Virus record (IMG/VR): IMGVR_UViG_3300042946_001661
Coordinates: 19,589-83,588 of that record
Origin: a virus
Length of the DNA stretch: 64,000 nucleotides
Direction: 5' to 3' (one strand)
In this document: piece by piece, positions 30,837-39,544 of the stretch
Layout of the letters: each line of letters starts with the position of its first letter
Position numbering within the stretch: the first letter of the stretch is position 1
Program-made: the position numbers and the translations under genes
Notes under the pieces: generated by a model
The model's database searches: none
Seen by the model: only the letters and a program-made list of their open reading frames with translations
What the model was told of the DNA's origin: nothing

Positions 30837-31888
30837 TGAACCTTATACTCACAGATTTTTTTACCAATTTTAACAAGCAAGTCTTTGTCTAAACTTACTT
30901 TAGATTGACTAACATATTTCTCAAGCATTTCTTTTTCATCATACACAACATCTTTAATATCTTCTGTAGGTTTGTTTTTCTTGGAAATATTTTGTTTTAT
31001 TTTAAAATCAACTATTTTATTTTCGTTTAACAAATCTTTCTTCAACTTTATTATATCAACATTAGACATATCATCAACGAGAAGGTGTACAAAATTTCCG
31101 TTTAAGTCATACTTTTTAACATCTTCTTTTGTTAATATAAAATGCTTTGGACTAAAATCATTTTTGATATATTTTTTCTTTCTTGTTTTAGAGTCTAACA
31201 ATATTAGATGCTTATCCTCAAAAGCTTCTCCAAAACTTAATTGTAATGGGGAGCCAATATATTCTACTTTAGCATTAACTTTTTGTTCAGAATGAAAATG
31301 TCCTAAAAATACTTGTTCATATTCCATGAAAAGATCAGTGTCTACTGAAACCATATCTCCTTCATGCTCAACAACAATATCGCTAGAATATTTACCTACA
31401 TGCATTTTTGCTTGATTTAAAGCAATATGTCCAATTAAACATTGTTTTTCACCTTCAAGTGAATTTAATGTTTTCAAACTACTTACTGGATTTTGGGTAA
31501 AAGGAAGAAAATCCCAATTTAAACCATCTATTTCGAACCTAGAGGGTTTTGAGATTACTTTAACACCTTTGATTGATGAAAATGGATGGACGCTACTTAT
31601 ATCTGTGTTTTCATAAAACCAAAGATCATGATTTCCAAGTAAAAACCAAATATTAATATTGGTATCTTTTATGCTATTTTTAAGAGTATCATAAGCTCTG
31701 TGGTATGTGTAGATATCAATTTTCTGACGATCATGAAAAAAATCTCCACCAAATAATATATTTTTTACATTATTTTCTTTAGCTACATTAAAGACCCAGG
31801 GTATTATTTTTAAACAATCCTCAAGTCTTTCTAAGCTTTTTTTATGAGGATGAATATGAAGATCGCTAAACAACAATATATTTGCCAT
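30833..31888 (-). CDS. 47: gp47-like SbcD/Mre11 nuclease
   Basis: 351 residues. Calcineurin-like metal motifs in order: FSDLHIHPH, NILFGGDFFHDRQ, FLLGNHDLWF, CLIGHIALNQ, FLGHFHSEQK. The C-terminal capping part is Lys-rich. Partner of the gp46 protein encoded directly downstream. First gene of the leftward group after the small-membrane/late genes. Confidence 0.93.
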   Translation of the reverse strand: MANILLFSDLHIHPHKKSLERLEDCLKIIPWVFNVAKENNVKNILFGGDFFHDRQKIDIYTYHRAYDTLKNSIKDTNINIWFLLGNHDLWFYENTDISSVHPFSSIKGVKVISKPSRFEIDGLNWDFLPFTQNPVSSLKTLNSLEGEKQCLIGHIALNQAKMHVGKYSSDIVVEHEGDMVSVDTDLFMEYEQVFLGHFHSEQKVNAKVEYIGSPLQLSFGEAFEDKHLILLDSKTRKKKYIKNDFSPKHFILTKEDVKKYDLNGNFVHLLVDDMSNVDIIKLKKDLLNENKIVDFKIKQNISKKNKPTEDIKDVVYDEKEMLEKYVSQSKVSLDKDLLVKIGKKICEYKVQ

Positions 31889-31939
31889 GAAATTTTTATA
31901 TCATGTTTCAAACTTAAATTCCAGTATTATTTTTGATCA

Positions 31940-32071
31940 TCATTCTGAAAACATCTTCTCAGCCAACTTGACCCAAAGACAGATCAAATACAGCATTAAC
32001 GGCACCCAAATAGGGACGAGCAATAAAATAACAAACCACCACGGAACACCGAACACAAGAATTGGCATCAT
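31940..32071 (-). CDS. Small membrane protein (43 residues)
   Basis: Begins MMPILVFGVPWWFVILLLVP and continues IWVPLMLYLICLWVKLAEKM, that is one long or two short membrane helices with a basic end. The ATG overlaps the stop of the upstream gene (ATGA) and is preceded by GAGGAGG, a very strong ribosome site. Too short for usual cut-offs. Could be a small holin-like or envelope protein; no family recognised. Confidence 0.65.
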   Translation of the reverse strand: MMPILVFGVPWWFVILLLVPIWVPLMLYLICLWVKLAEKMFSE

Positions 32072-32445
32072 CCCTCCTCATATTCTTTTTGTTTTTGATC
32101 TTTTTGATCTTTTTTATCCTCTTCTTTTGATCCTCCTAAAATTCTTTCTAATACATCCCAAATATTGTTACTTTTCAAACCTTGTGGTTTCATACCAGCA
32201 GCACCAGTTGCACCAGGTCCACCTAAACCACCTAAATCCATTGAAGGTCCACCGGGAGGTCCGCCCATTCCCATAGGTGGTCCTCCACTAAAACCTGGGG
32301 GCGGTCCTCCAGCACCTAAATCAGGAATTGAACCTAAATCTCCTGCGGGAGCGGCTGGGGCTGATCCTCCGGGTGATCCTCCAGATGGAGGAGGTGGAGC
32401 AGCATCTGCTTCTTTTAAAAGTTTGTATTTTGAATATGAAATCAT
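32068..32445 (-). CDS. Pro/Gly-rich candidate internal protein
   Basis: 125 residues from the ATG at 32445. Begins MISYSKYKLLKEADAAPPPP: a targeting-like peptide with possible cleavage after LLKE. Residues 15-85 are Gly/Pro/Ala-rich and probably disordered; the end is Lys/Glu/Asp-rich (KEEDKKDQKDQKQKEYEEG). It is divergent from the gene at 32464 with only 18 bases between start codons, filled by an AT palindrome. No Shine-Dalgarno sequence. Confidence 0.65.
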   Translation of the reverse strand: MISYSKYKLLKEADAAPPPPSGGSPGGSAPAAPAGDLGSIPDLGAGGPPPGFSGGPPMGMGGPPGGPSMDLGGLGGPGATGAAGMKPQGLKSNNIWDVLERILGGSKEEDKKDQKDQKQKEYEEG

Positions 32446-32463
32446 AATAATATATATTATATT
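32446..32463. promoter_or_regulatory. Shared AT-palindrome between two divergent starts
   Basis: The 18 bases AATAATATATATTATATT separate the ATG codons of two divergent targeting-peptide genes and read almost the same on both strands. There is no space for a leader with a ribosome site in either direction. Confidence 0.5.
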
Positions 32464-32871
32464 ATGAAAAGTTTTAAAACTTGGCTTGAAGAAGAACAAC
32501 CAATATCAATTCAACCTGGACTTGTCGGTGGTCCTCTTGACACTCCAAAAAAATCTTGGAGTGGAAAGAAAAAAGAAATAATAAATTTTTGGAAAGCACT
32601 GCCAGAAATGCCATTGTTGGTTACTCCTATTCCTAATATTCATAAAGGATCTACATTCGCTGAGGACGGCATCAGAATTACTGGAAGTCCTAACTATATT
32701 TATAGCGTTTTAACTCGTTTAAAAGATTTTTTACCATTGGAGTCCGATACAACCAAGCTTCAACTTTTGTTTAGAGAATCAGATAAAATTAATCCAAACC
32801 GTCCAAATAAAAAATCTTATGCTTTTTATATACAAGTAAAACAAAGAGGCGGAAAAACCCAGCAATCTTAG
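32464..32871 (+). CDS. Candidate internal capsid protein (targeting-like N-terminus)
   Basis: 135 residues, starting MKSFKTWLEEEQPIS, the closest match here to the T4 capsid-targeting peptide, with possible processing after WLEE. The remainder is one alpha/beta domain (PNYIYSVLTRLKDFLPLESD, YAFYIQVKQRGG), not recognised. Start directly follows the shared AT palindrome. Confidence 0.65.
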   Translation: MKSFKTWLEEEQPISIQPGLVGGPLDTPKKSWSGKKKEIINFWKALPEMPLLVTPIPNIHKGSTFAEDGIRITGSPNYIYSVLTRLKDFLPLESDTTKLQLLFRESDKINPNRPNKKSYAFYIQVKQRGGKTQQS

Positions 32872-32925
32872 TATTTCTATTTTACTCTCAAGAGGCTATA
32901 ATGAGTTTTTTGAGAAAATATTTTT

Positions 32926-33987
32926 ATGATAGAAATAACCAATGAGCAAAAAGATGTCATTAGAGGAGTTTTAAAAGATTTAAAAAACAAACAATACGTC
33001 ACACTGGGTGGTTATGCTGGGACTGGTAAAAGCACAATAATAAACATACTTAAAAACAAATTAAGTAATTTTGCAGTAGGAGCATACACAGGAAAAGCTG
33101 CAAATGTTTTGCGTCTTAAAGGAATGGGTGATGCCAGAACAATTCACAATTTAATTTATTATCCTGTAAAAGAGGAAGAAGAAACCATTTGGCTAAAATG
33201 TCCTTATGTAGAATTTGATGGATTCATAATTGACGAAGCAAGCATGGTCAGCAGAGAGATTCATGAAGATTTAATGAGTTATAGAAAACCAATTATTTAT
33301 ATTGGAGATCATGGACAACTAGAGCCTATCGGAAGCAAATTTAATTTAATGCAAAATCCAGATTATAGACTGGAAACAATCCATAGAAATGCTGGAGATA
33401 TAGCCTATTTTGCCGATCATCTTAGGCAAGGAAACTGTCCTAAGAAATTTGAATCTTCAAATAAAGTTAAAATAATTAATAAATCTATCATAGAAGATGA
33501 TCATTTATTAAAAGCAGAGCAAGTAATATGTGCTTTTAATAAAACAAGAGTTTCAATAAATAATAGGGTTAGAAATTCTCTAAATCTACAAGAAGTAATA
33601 AATATAGGCGAAAAAATAATTTGCCTTAGAAATAATAGAAAGCTACAACTTTTTAATGGAATGCAAGGCATAGTCACAGAGCTTCACAAATTTCATAGAT
33701 TTAGTTTTATATCTGGCGATGCTCTGTACTCTAACATGCTTTATGATTATAATCAATTTGGTAAAGAAAAGAATGAGTTTGAATTTTTAAGTGATGAAAA
33801 TCCTTTTGATTATGCTTATGCTATCACAACACACAAGAGTCAAGGCGATAGCTTTAATTCAGTGATAGTTTTTGAAGAAAAATGCGACAAATGGTGCCAT
33901 AAAAGATGGAGTTATACGGCAGCAAGCAGAGCGAAAAAATTACTTATTTGGGCAATTTCAGAAAGATATAAACCGAGTTATTTATGA
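32926..33987 (+). CDS. dda: Dda-like SF1 DNA helicase
   Basis: 353 residues. Motif I GGYAGTGKSTIINIL, Ia TGKAANVLRLKG, motif II GFIIDEASMVS, motif III YIGDHGQLEPIG, and C-terminal motifs AITTHKSQGDSF and YTAASRAKKLL. Same layout as T4 Dda, a 5'-3' helicase acting at origins and in displacing proteins from DNA. A TATAAT box lies about 25 bases upstream. Its stop overlaps the uvsW start by 4 bases. Confidence 0.92.
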   Translation: MIEITNEQKDVIRGVLKDLKNKQYVTLGGYAGTGKSTIINILKNKLSNFAVGAYTGKAANVLRLKGMGDARTIHNLIYYPVKEEEETIWLKCPYVEFDGFIIDEASMVSREIHEDLMSYRKPIIYIGDHGQLEPIGSKFNLMQNPDYRLETIHRNAGDIAYFADHLRQGNCPKKFESSNKVKIINKSIIEDDHLLKAEQVICAFNKTRVSINNRVRNSLNLQEVINIGEKIICLRNNRKLQLFNGMQGIVTELHKFHRFSFISGDALYSNMLYDYNQFGKEKNEFEFLSDENPFDYAYAITTHKSQGDSFNSVIVFEEKCDKWCHKRWSYTAASRAKKLLIWAISERYKPSYL

Positions 33988-35399
33988 CAAAACTTATTTT
34001 ACAAAATGATTTTAGCTACCTAGTTTCAGAAGACAATAGTTTAAAAAGTTTGCTATCTAGTAGTTTGAAATTTAGAGAAAAAAATTATTTTCATAACAGA
34101 AGATATAAAATGAAAATATGGGATGGATATGTAGATTTCTTTCAAAAAGAAAATGGAAAGTTTCTTACTGGGTTGCTTCCAGAAATTAAAGCAGTTCTTA
34201 AAAAGAAAGATATAAACTATGAAATAGAAGACAAAAGAACAAAAATAAATTTTTTATATGACTCTGTTGATAATAAGTTCGGCAGTAGGTGGGTTAAAAA
34301 TAAAAAAATAGATTTATATGATTATCAAGTCGATTTTATAAATCAAGTTATAAAACATAATAGAGGAGTAATATTTGCTCCTACGAGCAGTGGCAAGTCT
34401 GCCACTATGGTTGGAATACTTAAAACAATAATACCCGGAACTAAAATTTTAGTTTTGCAAAACAGACTTAGTCTAGCTGTACAAAACTATGAAGAGATAT
34501 GTAATTGGGGCTTTGAAAATGTTGGAAGATTGTGGTCAGGAAAAAATGAACCCAATATAATAACAGTGGCTAATGTTCAGAGTATAATAAAAATAGAAAA
34601 ACAACTTTCTGATGTTGAAGTTTTAATTGTTGATGAAATTCACGATATGATGAGTAAACTTCCAAAGGCGGTCTATAGGCGATTAAAAAATTGTTCTGTT
34701 CGTGTTGCGATGAGTGCAACTCCATTCAAATTTGGAGAAACAGATAAAGTCCAAAAATATTATGTTAAGGGATTTTTTGGACCTGTTTTAAAAACAACAA
34801 CAACAGAAAACGGTATTCTTACTACTCAAGAATTGCAAAATAGAAATATTTTATCAAAAAGTAAATGTATATTTTATGAAATAAATGATCCTAAAGATAT
34901 ACAATACGATATATATATCGATGCTGTTACTCGTGGAATAGCTGAAAATCACAACTTCCACAAAATTGTTAAAAATTTAGTTAGTTCTTTAAGTGGAAGA
35001 ACGTTAGTTCTTGTCGATAGAATTGCCCATGGAGATATGTTAAAAACTTTAATGCCCGACAGTATTTGGGTTCAAGGTAAAGATAATATAAAAACAAGAA
35101 AAGAAGCAATAGAAATATTAAAAAAGAGTAAAACCGACGTAACCATTTTAGCAACACAACAAATTTTTAATACTGGCGTTAGTTTCTTTTGTCATAATTT
35201 AATCAATGCTGCTGGTGGTCAAGCAGATCACATGATAGTTCAAAGAATGGGAAGAGGACTAAGAACAGCAGATGATAAAGAAATATTGAATTACTTCGAC
35301 TTTTTATTTAGAACAAATAAATATTTGGAAAAACACAGCGAAAAAAGAATAAAAATTCTAAGAAAAGAAGGACATGAGGTAGAGATTAAAAGCTTATGA
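33984..35399 (+). CDS. uvsW: UvsW-like SF2 helicase
   Basis: 471 residues. An N-terminal substrate domain (FREKNYFHNRRYKMKIWDGY) is followed by IDLYDYQVDFINQV, Walker A APTSSGKSATM, DEIHDMM, VAMSATPFKF, and motif VI IVQRMGRGLRTAD. It unwinds R-loops and branched DNA, turning origin-based replication into recombination-based replication in T4. Co-translated with dda and the gene downstream (4-base overlaps on both sides). Confidence 0.93.
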   Translation: MTKLILQNDFSYLVSEDNSLKSLLSSSLKFREKNYFHNRRYKMKIWDGYVDFFQKENGKFLTGLLPEIKAVLKKKDINYEIEDKRTKINFLYDSVDNKFGSRWVKNKKIDLYDYQVDFINQVIKHNRGVIFAPTSSGKSATMVGILKTIIPGTKILVLQNRLSLAVQNYEEICNWGFENVGRLWSGKNEPNIITVANVQSIIKIEKQLSDVEVLIVDEIHDMMSKLPKAVYRRLKNCSVRVAMSATPFKFGETDKVQKYYVKGFFGPVLKTTTTENGILTTQELQNRNILSKSKCIFYEINDPKDIQYDIYIDAVTRGIAENHNFHKIVKNLVSSLSGRTLVLVDRIAHGDMLKTLMPDSIWVQGKDNIKTRKEAIEILKKSKTDVTILATQQIFNTGVSFFCHNLINAAGGQADHMIVQRMGRGLRTADDKEILNYFDFLFRTNKYLEKHSEKRIKILRKEGHEVEIKSL

Positions 35400-35791
35400 A
35401 ACTCGACACAACATCAAGAGATAGTGATGAAAAGCTCCCAGAATGGGCAGTAATGTATTTTAACCAAGAAAGAGTTGTAGAATACCTTATAATACCTTGT
35501 ATTGATGGTCTTGGAAATGAATTTTTTGCAGCTGGAGCTACTATGAGAATAGGAAGAAAAGAAAGAAGTCGTACTGATTACGATACCATGCCAGGCAGTG
35601 ATTCCATCAAGTTTTTAAGCAAATTAAGACATAAGTCAAAAGAGAATGCAATATTAGAAATTGAAGAACATATAATATCTTACAGAGAAAAAGATGTTAA
35701 GCCTAAAACAAAAGAAATAGAAAAAGTTTCAATATCTGATTTTAAATCAAAAAAATTAAAACTTTTAACTTTTGAAAATCAATCTAGCTAA
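35396..35791 (+). CDS. Hypothetical protein coupled to uvsW
   Basis: 131 residues. Features EWAVMYFNQERVVEYLIIPC and AAGATMRIGRKERSRTDYDT; Lys-rich C-terminal third. It overlaps uvsW by 4 bases and converges with the next gene (8-base overlap of stops). No family recognised. Confidence 0.65.
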   Translation: MKLDTTSRDSDEKLPEWAVMYFNQERVVEYLIIPCIDGLGNEFFAAGATMRIGRKERSRTDYDTMPGSDSIKFLSKLRHKSKENAILEIEEHIISYREKDVKPKTKEIEKVSISDFKSKKLKLLTFENQSS

Positions 35792-36038
35792 CAGCTCTAA
35801 CTAAATCCCCCACAGTTTGATTGTTAGATAATATTACTTTTTCTAAACTATCTTTTGCTATATCAGATAACTCATCATAAAAATTACTATCTTTTATTTT
35901 TCTTAATAAACTTTTCTTGTTAAAGGTGTCTAGAGCCATCGATAATCCTTGATTTTTATCTAGATCTAGGTAGCTTATAAAAAAATCTTTATTTTTATCA
36001 AATTCTTTGTCTTCCACCCATAATTTAAATCTTTTCAT
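35784..36038 (-). CDS. Candidate internal capsid protein (targeting-like N-terminus)
   Basis: 84 residues from the ATG at 36038. Starts MKRFKLWVEDKEFDKNKDF, with helical segments after it. The open frame continues upstream but the internal ATG is chosen because it restores the common N-terminal motif and lies 19 bases from the divergent start at 36058. Function otherwise unknown. Confidence 0.6.
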   Translation of the reverse strand: MKRFKLWVEDKEFDKNKDFFISYLDLDKNQGLSMALDTFNKKSLLRKIKDSNFYDELSDIAKDSLEKVILSNNQTVGDLVRAVS

Positions 36039-36057
36039 ATTAATATATATAAAATAT
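36039..36057. promoter_or_regulatory. Shared AT-rich box between two divergent starts
   Basis: ATTAATATATATAAAATAT is all that separates two divergent start codons. It holds TATATATA-type boxes on both strands and no ribosome site, like the 32446-32463 site. Confidence 0.5.
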
Positions 36058-36864
36058 ATGGAAAATAAATTAGAGTTTAACAATTGGTATAAATTACAAG
36101 AATATGCAGACTATGGATTCTCGGATATTTCAACGAGAATAATAGAAAAAGATACAAATTTTAAACCTAAGATTACAAATGTAATGTTTAAAGTTGACGA
36201 ATTCTTAGATAGACTAACTCAAATATTGAACGGAGAAAGTAAAAAAATAGTAAGAAAATGGGCTGAAGAGATAATTTGGACAGATAATAATCATTTAATG
36301 GAAACAAATGTAAACCCATTTGGATCTCTTAGGATAACAACAAGAAAGTATATCAAAGATTTAAATGGAGATGTTACACCAATTTGTAAAGATGTTTTTG
36401 ATATAGATGAAAAACATAACGGAAAAGAATATGATATAGCAGAAGTTCTTTATGAACGAATTAAAAAAATAAGACAACAAAATTTTGACTATCCATTGAA
36501 AGAATATAAAGATATTGAAAATTTAGCAGTAAACTTATATAAAGCATGTTTAAATGAATATCCTTCATATATTATGTTTCCAAAAGGTCTTAAAAAAATA
36601 AAAGAAAATTATTATAAAGTATTTTTTGAATTTAAAGGATCTGGTGCCGGAGCACCCGGTAGTATTAGGGCAGAGCAGTTTAATATAGATTTAGCATTTG
36701 ATGAAAATAAAGGTTTACTGAAGTGCTGGGGCTATAACATAGATAGCCCGATGAAACAAAGATTGTTTATAGCACAGCCTAGTGAATGGTATGAATATTT
36801 TTCTCCAAAAGAAGATAAAAATAAAATCATAAAATGCATAATCAAAACACTGATGACATATTAA
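36058..36864 (+). CDS. Phage protein, possible internal protein
   Basis: 268 residues from the ATG at 36058; an upstream in-frame start is unlikely because it lies inside the divergent gene. N-terminus MENKLEFNNWYKLQEYAD resembles a longer version of the targeting-like motif. The domain after it has WAEEIIWTDNNHLMETNVNP and EFKGSGAGAPGSIRAEQFNI, unknown to me. A soluble alpha/beta protein. Confidence 0.6.
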   Translation: MENKLEFNNWYKLQEYADYGFSDISTRIIEKDTNFKPKITNVMFKVDEFLDRLTQILNGESKKIVRKWAEEIIWTDNNHLMETNVNPFGSLRITTRKYIKDLNGDVTPICKDVFDIDEKHNGKEYDIAEVLYERIKKIRQQNFDYPLKEYKDIENLAVNLYKACLNEYPSYIMFPKGLKKIKENYYKVFFEFKGSGAGAPGSIRAEQFNIDLAFDENKGLLKCWGYNIDSPMKQRLFIAQPSEWYEYFSPKEDKNKIIKCIIKTLMTY

Positions 36865-36865
36865 T

Positions 36866-37342
36866 ATGAAAAATTATTTAAATAAATTTTTTCCGATAGT
36901 TGTTGTTATTTTACTCATCGCTATTCAAAATAAACAAAATTATTATAAAATAGAGAATAAAAAAGAAAATCAAAATATAAACATAAGTGAAACATATTTG
37001 AGCTTAGAAGAAGCCAAAGTTGCATCAAAAGAACTTAAAAAAGATATACTTATAATATTTGAAACAGAATGGTGTGGAACTTGTAGAAAATTTAAAGAAA
37101 GTGTTTTTGATACAAAAGAATTAGAAAAATATATTGTATGTTTTTTAGATATAGATAAAGAAAAAGAATTAGCGGATTCTTATATAGTTAAAAGTTTACC
37201 TTATTATGTAATTGTTAATAGTGATGGCATTGTAAAAAAAAGAGGTAGTGGATATAAGTCAAAAATTATATTTTTAAATTGGCTAAATAATAAGACTTTT
37301 AAAAACAACTTCTCTACTAGGAGCCATATCAATGGAAAATGA
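36866..37342 (+). CDS. Membrane-anchored thioredoxin-like protein
   Basis: 158 residues. Residues 5-20 (LNKFFPIVVVILLIAI) form a membrane anchor; the rest is a thioredoxin fold with TEWCGTCRKFKESVF (CGTC active site) and the cis-Pro loop SLPYYVIVNSDG. The active site is likely periplasmic, where it could reduce or isomerise disulphides in host or phage envelope proteins. It is 1 base after the preceding stop. Confidence 0.82.
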   Translation: MKNYLNKFFPIVVVILLIAIQNKQNYYKIENKKENQNINISETYLSLEEAKVASKELKKDILIIFETEWCGTCRKFKESVFDTKELEKYIVCFLDIDKEKELADSYIVKSLPYYVIVNSDGIVKKRGSGYKSKIIFLNWLNNKTFKNNFSTRSHINGK

Positions 37343-37429
37343 ATAATTTTCTATTGATATTGTTTTTATTATTTCAAAACTCAACTCTATGTTTAGCTGA
37401 TAGTCGCAGCTTGAAACTATTTCAATCAT
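37283..37429 (-). CDS. Small hypothetical protein
   Basis: 48 residues from the ATG at 37429, overlapping the stop of the upstream gene by 8 bases and preceded by ACAGGAG at ideal distance. It overlaps the end of the thioredoxin gene by 60 bases on the opposite strand. Sequence MIEIVSSCDYQLNIELSFEI is not recognised. Support is mainly the ribosome site. Confidence 0.4.
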   Translation of the reverse strand: MIEIVSSCDYQLNIELSFEIIKTISIENYSFSIDMAPSREVVFKSLII

Positions 37430-38135
37430 TTTTTTCTCCTGTAAATGGTGATTCTTTAAATATTTTAAAATACAACTCTTTAATTCTATCATTGGTTCTT
37501 TCTAAATACAAGATAGGATCTATTTTAAAATTTTTTCTAATGTATTCATAGTCATAATTGTTGTTAATATTTTTATTTAATATTATAAAATATGGATTTA
37601 TTTTTCTAAGATTAAACCAAACGATAATACTTTCTATATTTGCTTTTAAACTTTCTTCATCTATATTTTCAATATTATCTTTTAAAAAGTCTTTAGTATT
37701 ATTTAATTCTTTTTCTAGTTTATATAAATTTGGAAAAGAAACATAAGTATTGACACTATCATTTTTAGTTTTTATTAACCTAATCTTGTATGCCTGCCAT
37801 CTTTTCCAAGCTTTATCCCCACATATACAATTTGCATCAACTACTAATTCTCTATTGTATTTTTGAGATAAATATTTTAATATTATAAGCTGTGCTCTTA
37901 TGTAGTTTTCATAGTTTTTTTCTTCTAGCGGATTTTCTCTTTGTAATTTGTAACAATACCGGAAAATTGTAAGACTTCTTGGATCTTTATTTTCATTAAA
38001 TTTACCATGACGCATATCAGGAAATATTTTTCTTATATTTATAATCCAATAATAATAAAGAGTCAACGCTCTTATTTCTTGTTTATCTTCTATATTATAT
38101 TTTTTAATTATATTAAAAATATAGTTTTCAGACAT
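37422..38135 (-). CDS. Hypothetical protein, Lys/Asn-rich helical
   Basis: 237 residues, no membrane segment. Helical with aromatic residues (LTLYYYWIINIRKIFPDMRH) and a CICGDKAWKRWQAYKIRL segment in the middle. It is divergent from the primase-like gene with a 74-base gap holding promoters. Not recognised. Confidence 0.65.
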   Translation of the reverse strand: MSENYIFNIIKKYNIEDKQEIRALTLYYYWIINIRKIFPDMRHGKFNENKDPRSLTIFRYCYKLQRENPLEEKNYENYIRAQLIILKYLSQKYNRELVVDANCICGDKAWKRWQAYKIRLIKTKNDSVNTYVSFPNLYKLEKELNNTKDFLKDNIENIDEESLKANIESIIVWFNLRKINPYFIILNKNINNNYDYEYIRKNFKIDPILYLERTNDRIKELYFKIFKESPFTGEKND

Positions 38136-38171
38136 AAACTATCATAGCAAAGAAAAAAACTTTTTACAATA

Positions 38172-38200
38172 TTGCTGAAAGTTGAAAAATTCACTATATT
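38172..38200 (+). promoter_or_regulatory. Sigma70-like promoter of the replication block
   Basis: TTGCTG at 38172, 17-base spacer, TATATT ending at 38200. The ATG of the primase-like gene begins at 38210, so a transcript starting about 7 bases after the box would have almost no leader. Confidence 0.5.
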
Positions 38201-38209
38201 AGTAGCAAC

Positions 38210-39493
38210 ATGCCTAAAAAAGAATCAGTAGAAATAATTTGGCTTAAAGAAAGAATAAGCCGAATAGCCTATGGAGAAAAAACAGACGTAGGCATAAGAC
38301 CAAACATTTCAAAAAAATTATTAATAAAAAATAATAAACTTCTAATTAGAAGACTTCCAAATAAAAAAATTCTAGAGCATGTGGAGAATAAAAACACAGT
38401 ATATTATTATGGGAATGGAAAAACTAATAGCGAAGAAACATTAGTGATGATAGATGTAGATGTTCAAAAAAAGAATAATTTAGGAAGTACTCAAGGTGCT
38501 TTAGATTTCATAAATCACTTAAAAACAAAGTTTCCAAAATTATATTATGAATCATCAACAAATGGAAAAGGTATTCATGCATATTTTATACTAAAAAAAC
38601 CAAACATCAGTGCAAGAACAGTCAATAAAACACTTAAAAATTTTGAAAATTGGCTTAAAAAAGAAGCGGAAGAGACGAAAGCAGATATTGAAATAGTAGA
38701 AATAAAAGGATTGTGTCCCGAAATATTATATAAAGAAAATAAAATAACAAATATAAAATATGGAACTCTTGCAAAAATTCCAAGAAATCTTAATGTATTA
38801 TCTTCTATGGATAATCAATTTTTATCTATAAAAGATATAGAAAAAGAATACAGTGTTGAAATAAAGATTAAAAATAAAAAAGAAGGAAGCATATCAAACA
38901 AACTATTTTCGGAAGAAGATATTAAAAAATTAGATAAATATAAAGAGATATTCAAAGATCTTACCGATAATCATAAATTAAAAGCAAGGAATCATGTAGT
39001 TACAGAAGATGATTTTGCTATAGCACTATTAATACTTCTTTTTATAAATAAAAATCCTAATAAAGATGGATCTATACCTACAGAAAGAGTTAAACAATTA
39101 TGGATAAGTTTATTTAAATTTAATAATGTTAAAAGAAACTGGAATCATCATAGATGGAAGGTAATTAGAGATTTATTATCTATGAAAAACTTAATTGATT
39201 GGACTGATAACAAGTATGAATTTGGTAACAAATTAAACAATCAAAAAGGAGTAGCATGTAAATGGAGTTTATCAAATAAATTGCTTAGAAAAGTAAATAA
39301 CCTAGTGTCAGACGCCCATGATGCCCAAAAGACAGAGAGAGCATCCTTGATGGACACTAATATTACAATAATAGATAAAACAAAAGAAGATAATAGGTAT
39401 TTAACACCTATTTTGAGATTTTTAAGAACAATTAATTATGAAGATATGCTTACAAGGATGTTTTCTAGAATGGAAACACTGTGTACAGTTTAA
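38210..39493 (+). CDS. AEP-like primase (PrimPol type)
   Basis: 427 residues. The N-terminal half has the archaeo-eukaryotic primase pattern: VMIDVDVQ (Asp82-x-Asp84), then YYESSTNGKGIHAYFIL with the G-K-G-I-H motif (His123), and an acidic ADIEIVEI about 35 residues later for the third metal ligand. The C-terminal half (RWKVIRDLLSMKNLID) looks like a winged-helix or helical accessory domain. Such enzymes make primers for replication. The gene opens the rightward block with PolA, helicase, SSB and UvsX. The call rests on motif pattern. Confidence 0.6.
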   Translation: MPKKESVEIIWLKERISRIAYGEKTDVGIRPNISKKLLIKNNKLLIRRLPNKKILEHVENKNTVYYYGNGKTNSEETLVMIDVDVQKKNNLGSTQGALDFINHLKTKFPKLYYESSTNGKGIHAYFILKKPNISARTVNKTLKNFENWLKKEAEETKADIEIVEIKGLCPEILYKENKITNIKYGTLAKIPRNLNVLSSMDNQFLSIKDIEKEYSVEIKIKNKKEGSISNKLFSEEDIKKLDKYKEIFKDLTDNHKLKARNHVVTEDDFAIALLILLFINKNPNKDGSIPTERVKQLWISLFKFNNVKRNWNHHRWKVIRDLLSMKNLIDWTDNKYEFGNKLNNQKGVACKWSLSNKLLRKVNNLVSDAHDAQKTERASLMDTNITIIDKTKEDNRYLTPILRFLRTINYEDMLTRMFSRMETLCTV

Positions 39494-39508
39494 TTTTAAC
39501 AGAACAAT

Positions 39509-39536
39509 TTGTTTCAGACCGAAAATCTTGTATAGT
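39509..39536 (+). promoter_or_regulatory. Sigma70-like promoter before polA
   Basis: TTGTTT, 16-base spacer, TATAGT ending at 39536, with the ATG at 39545. Again the leader would be about 2 bases if this box is used. Confidence 0.45.
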
Positions 39537-39544
39537 TTAAAACA

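Noticed and set aside
31887-32467. Plus-strand frames opposite the Pro/Gly-rich gene
   Set aside because: Mirror of repetitive Gly/Pro codons and no ribosome site.
37339-37551. Plus-strand frame with a signal-peptide-like start after the thioredoxin gene
   Set aside because: It overlaps two minus-strand genes, one with a very good ribosome site. Its own start has only an ATGA overlap for support and the C-terminal half is antisense to the 237-residue gene.
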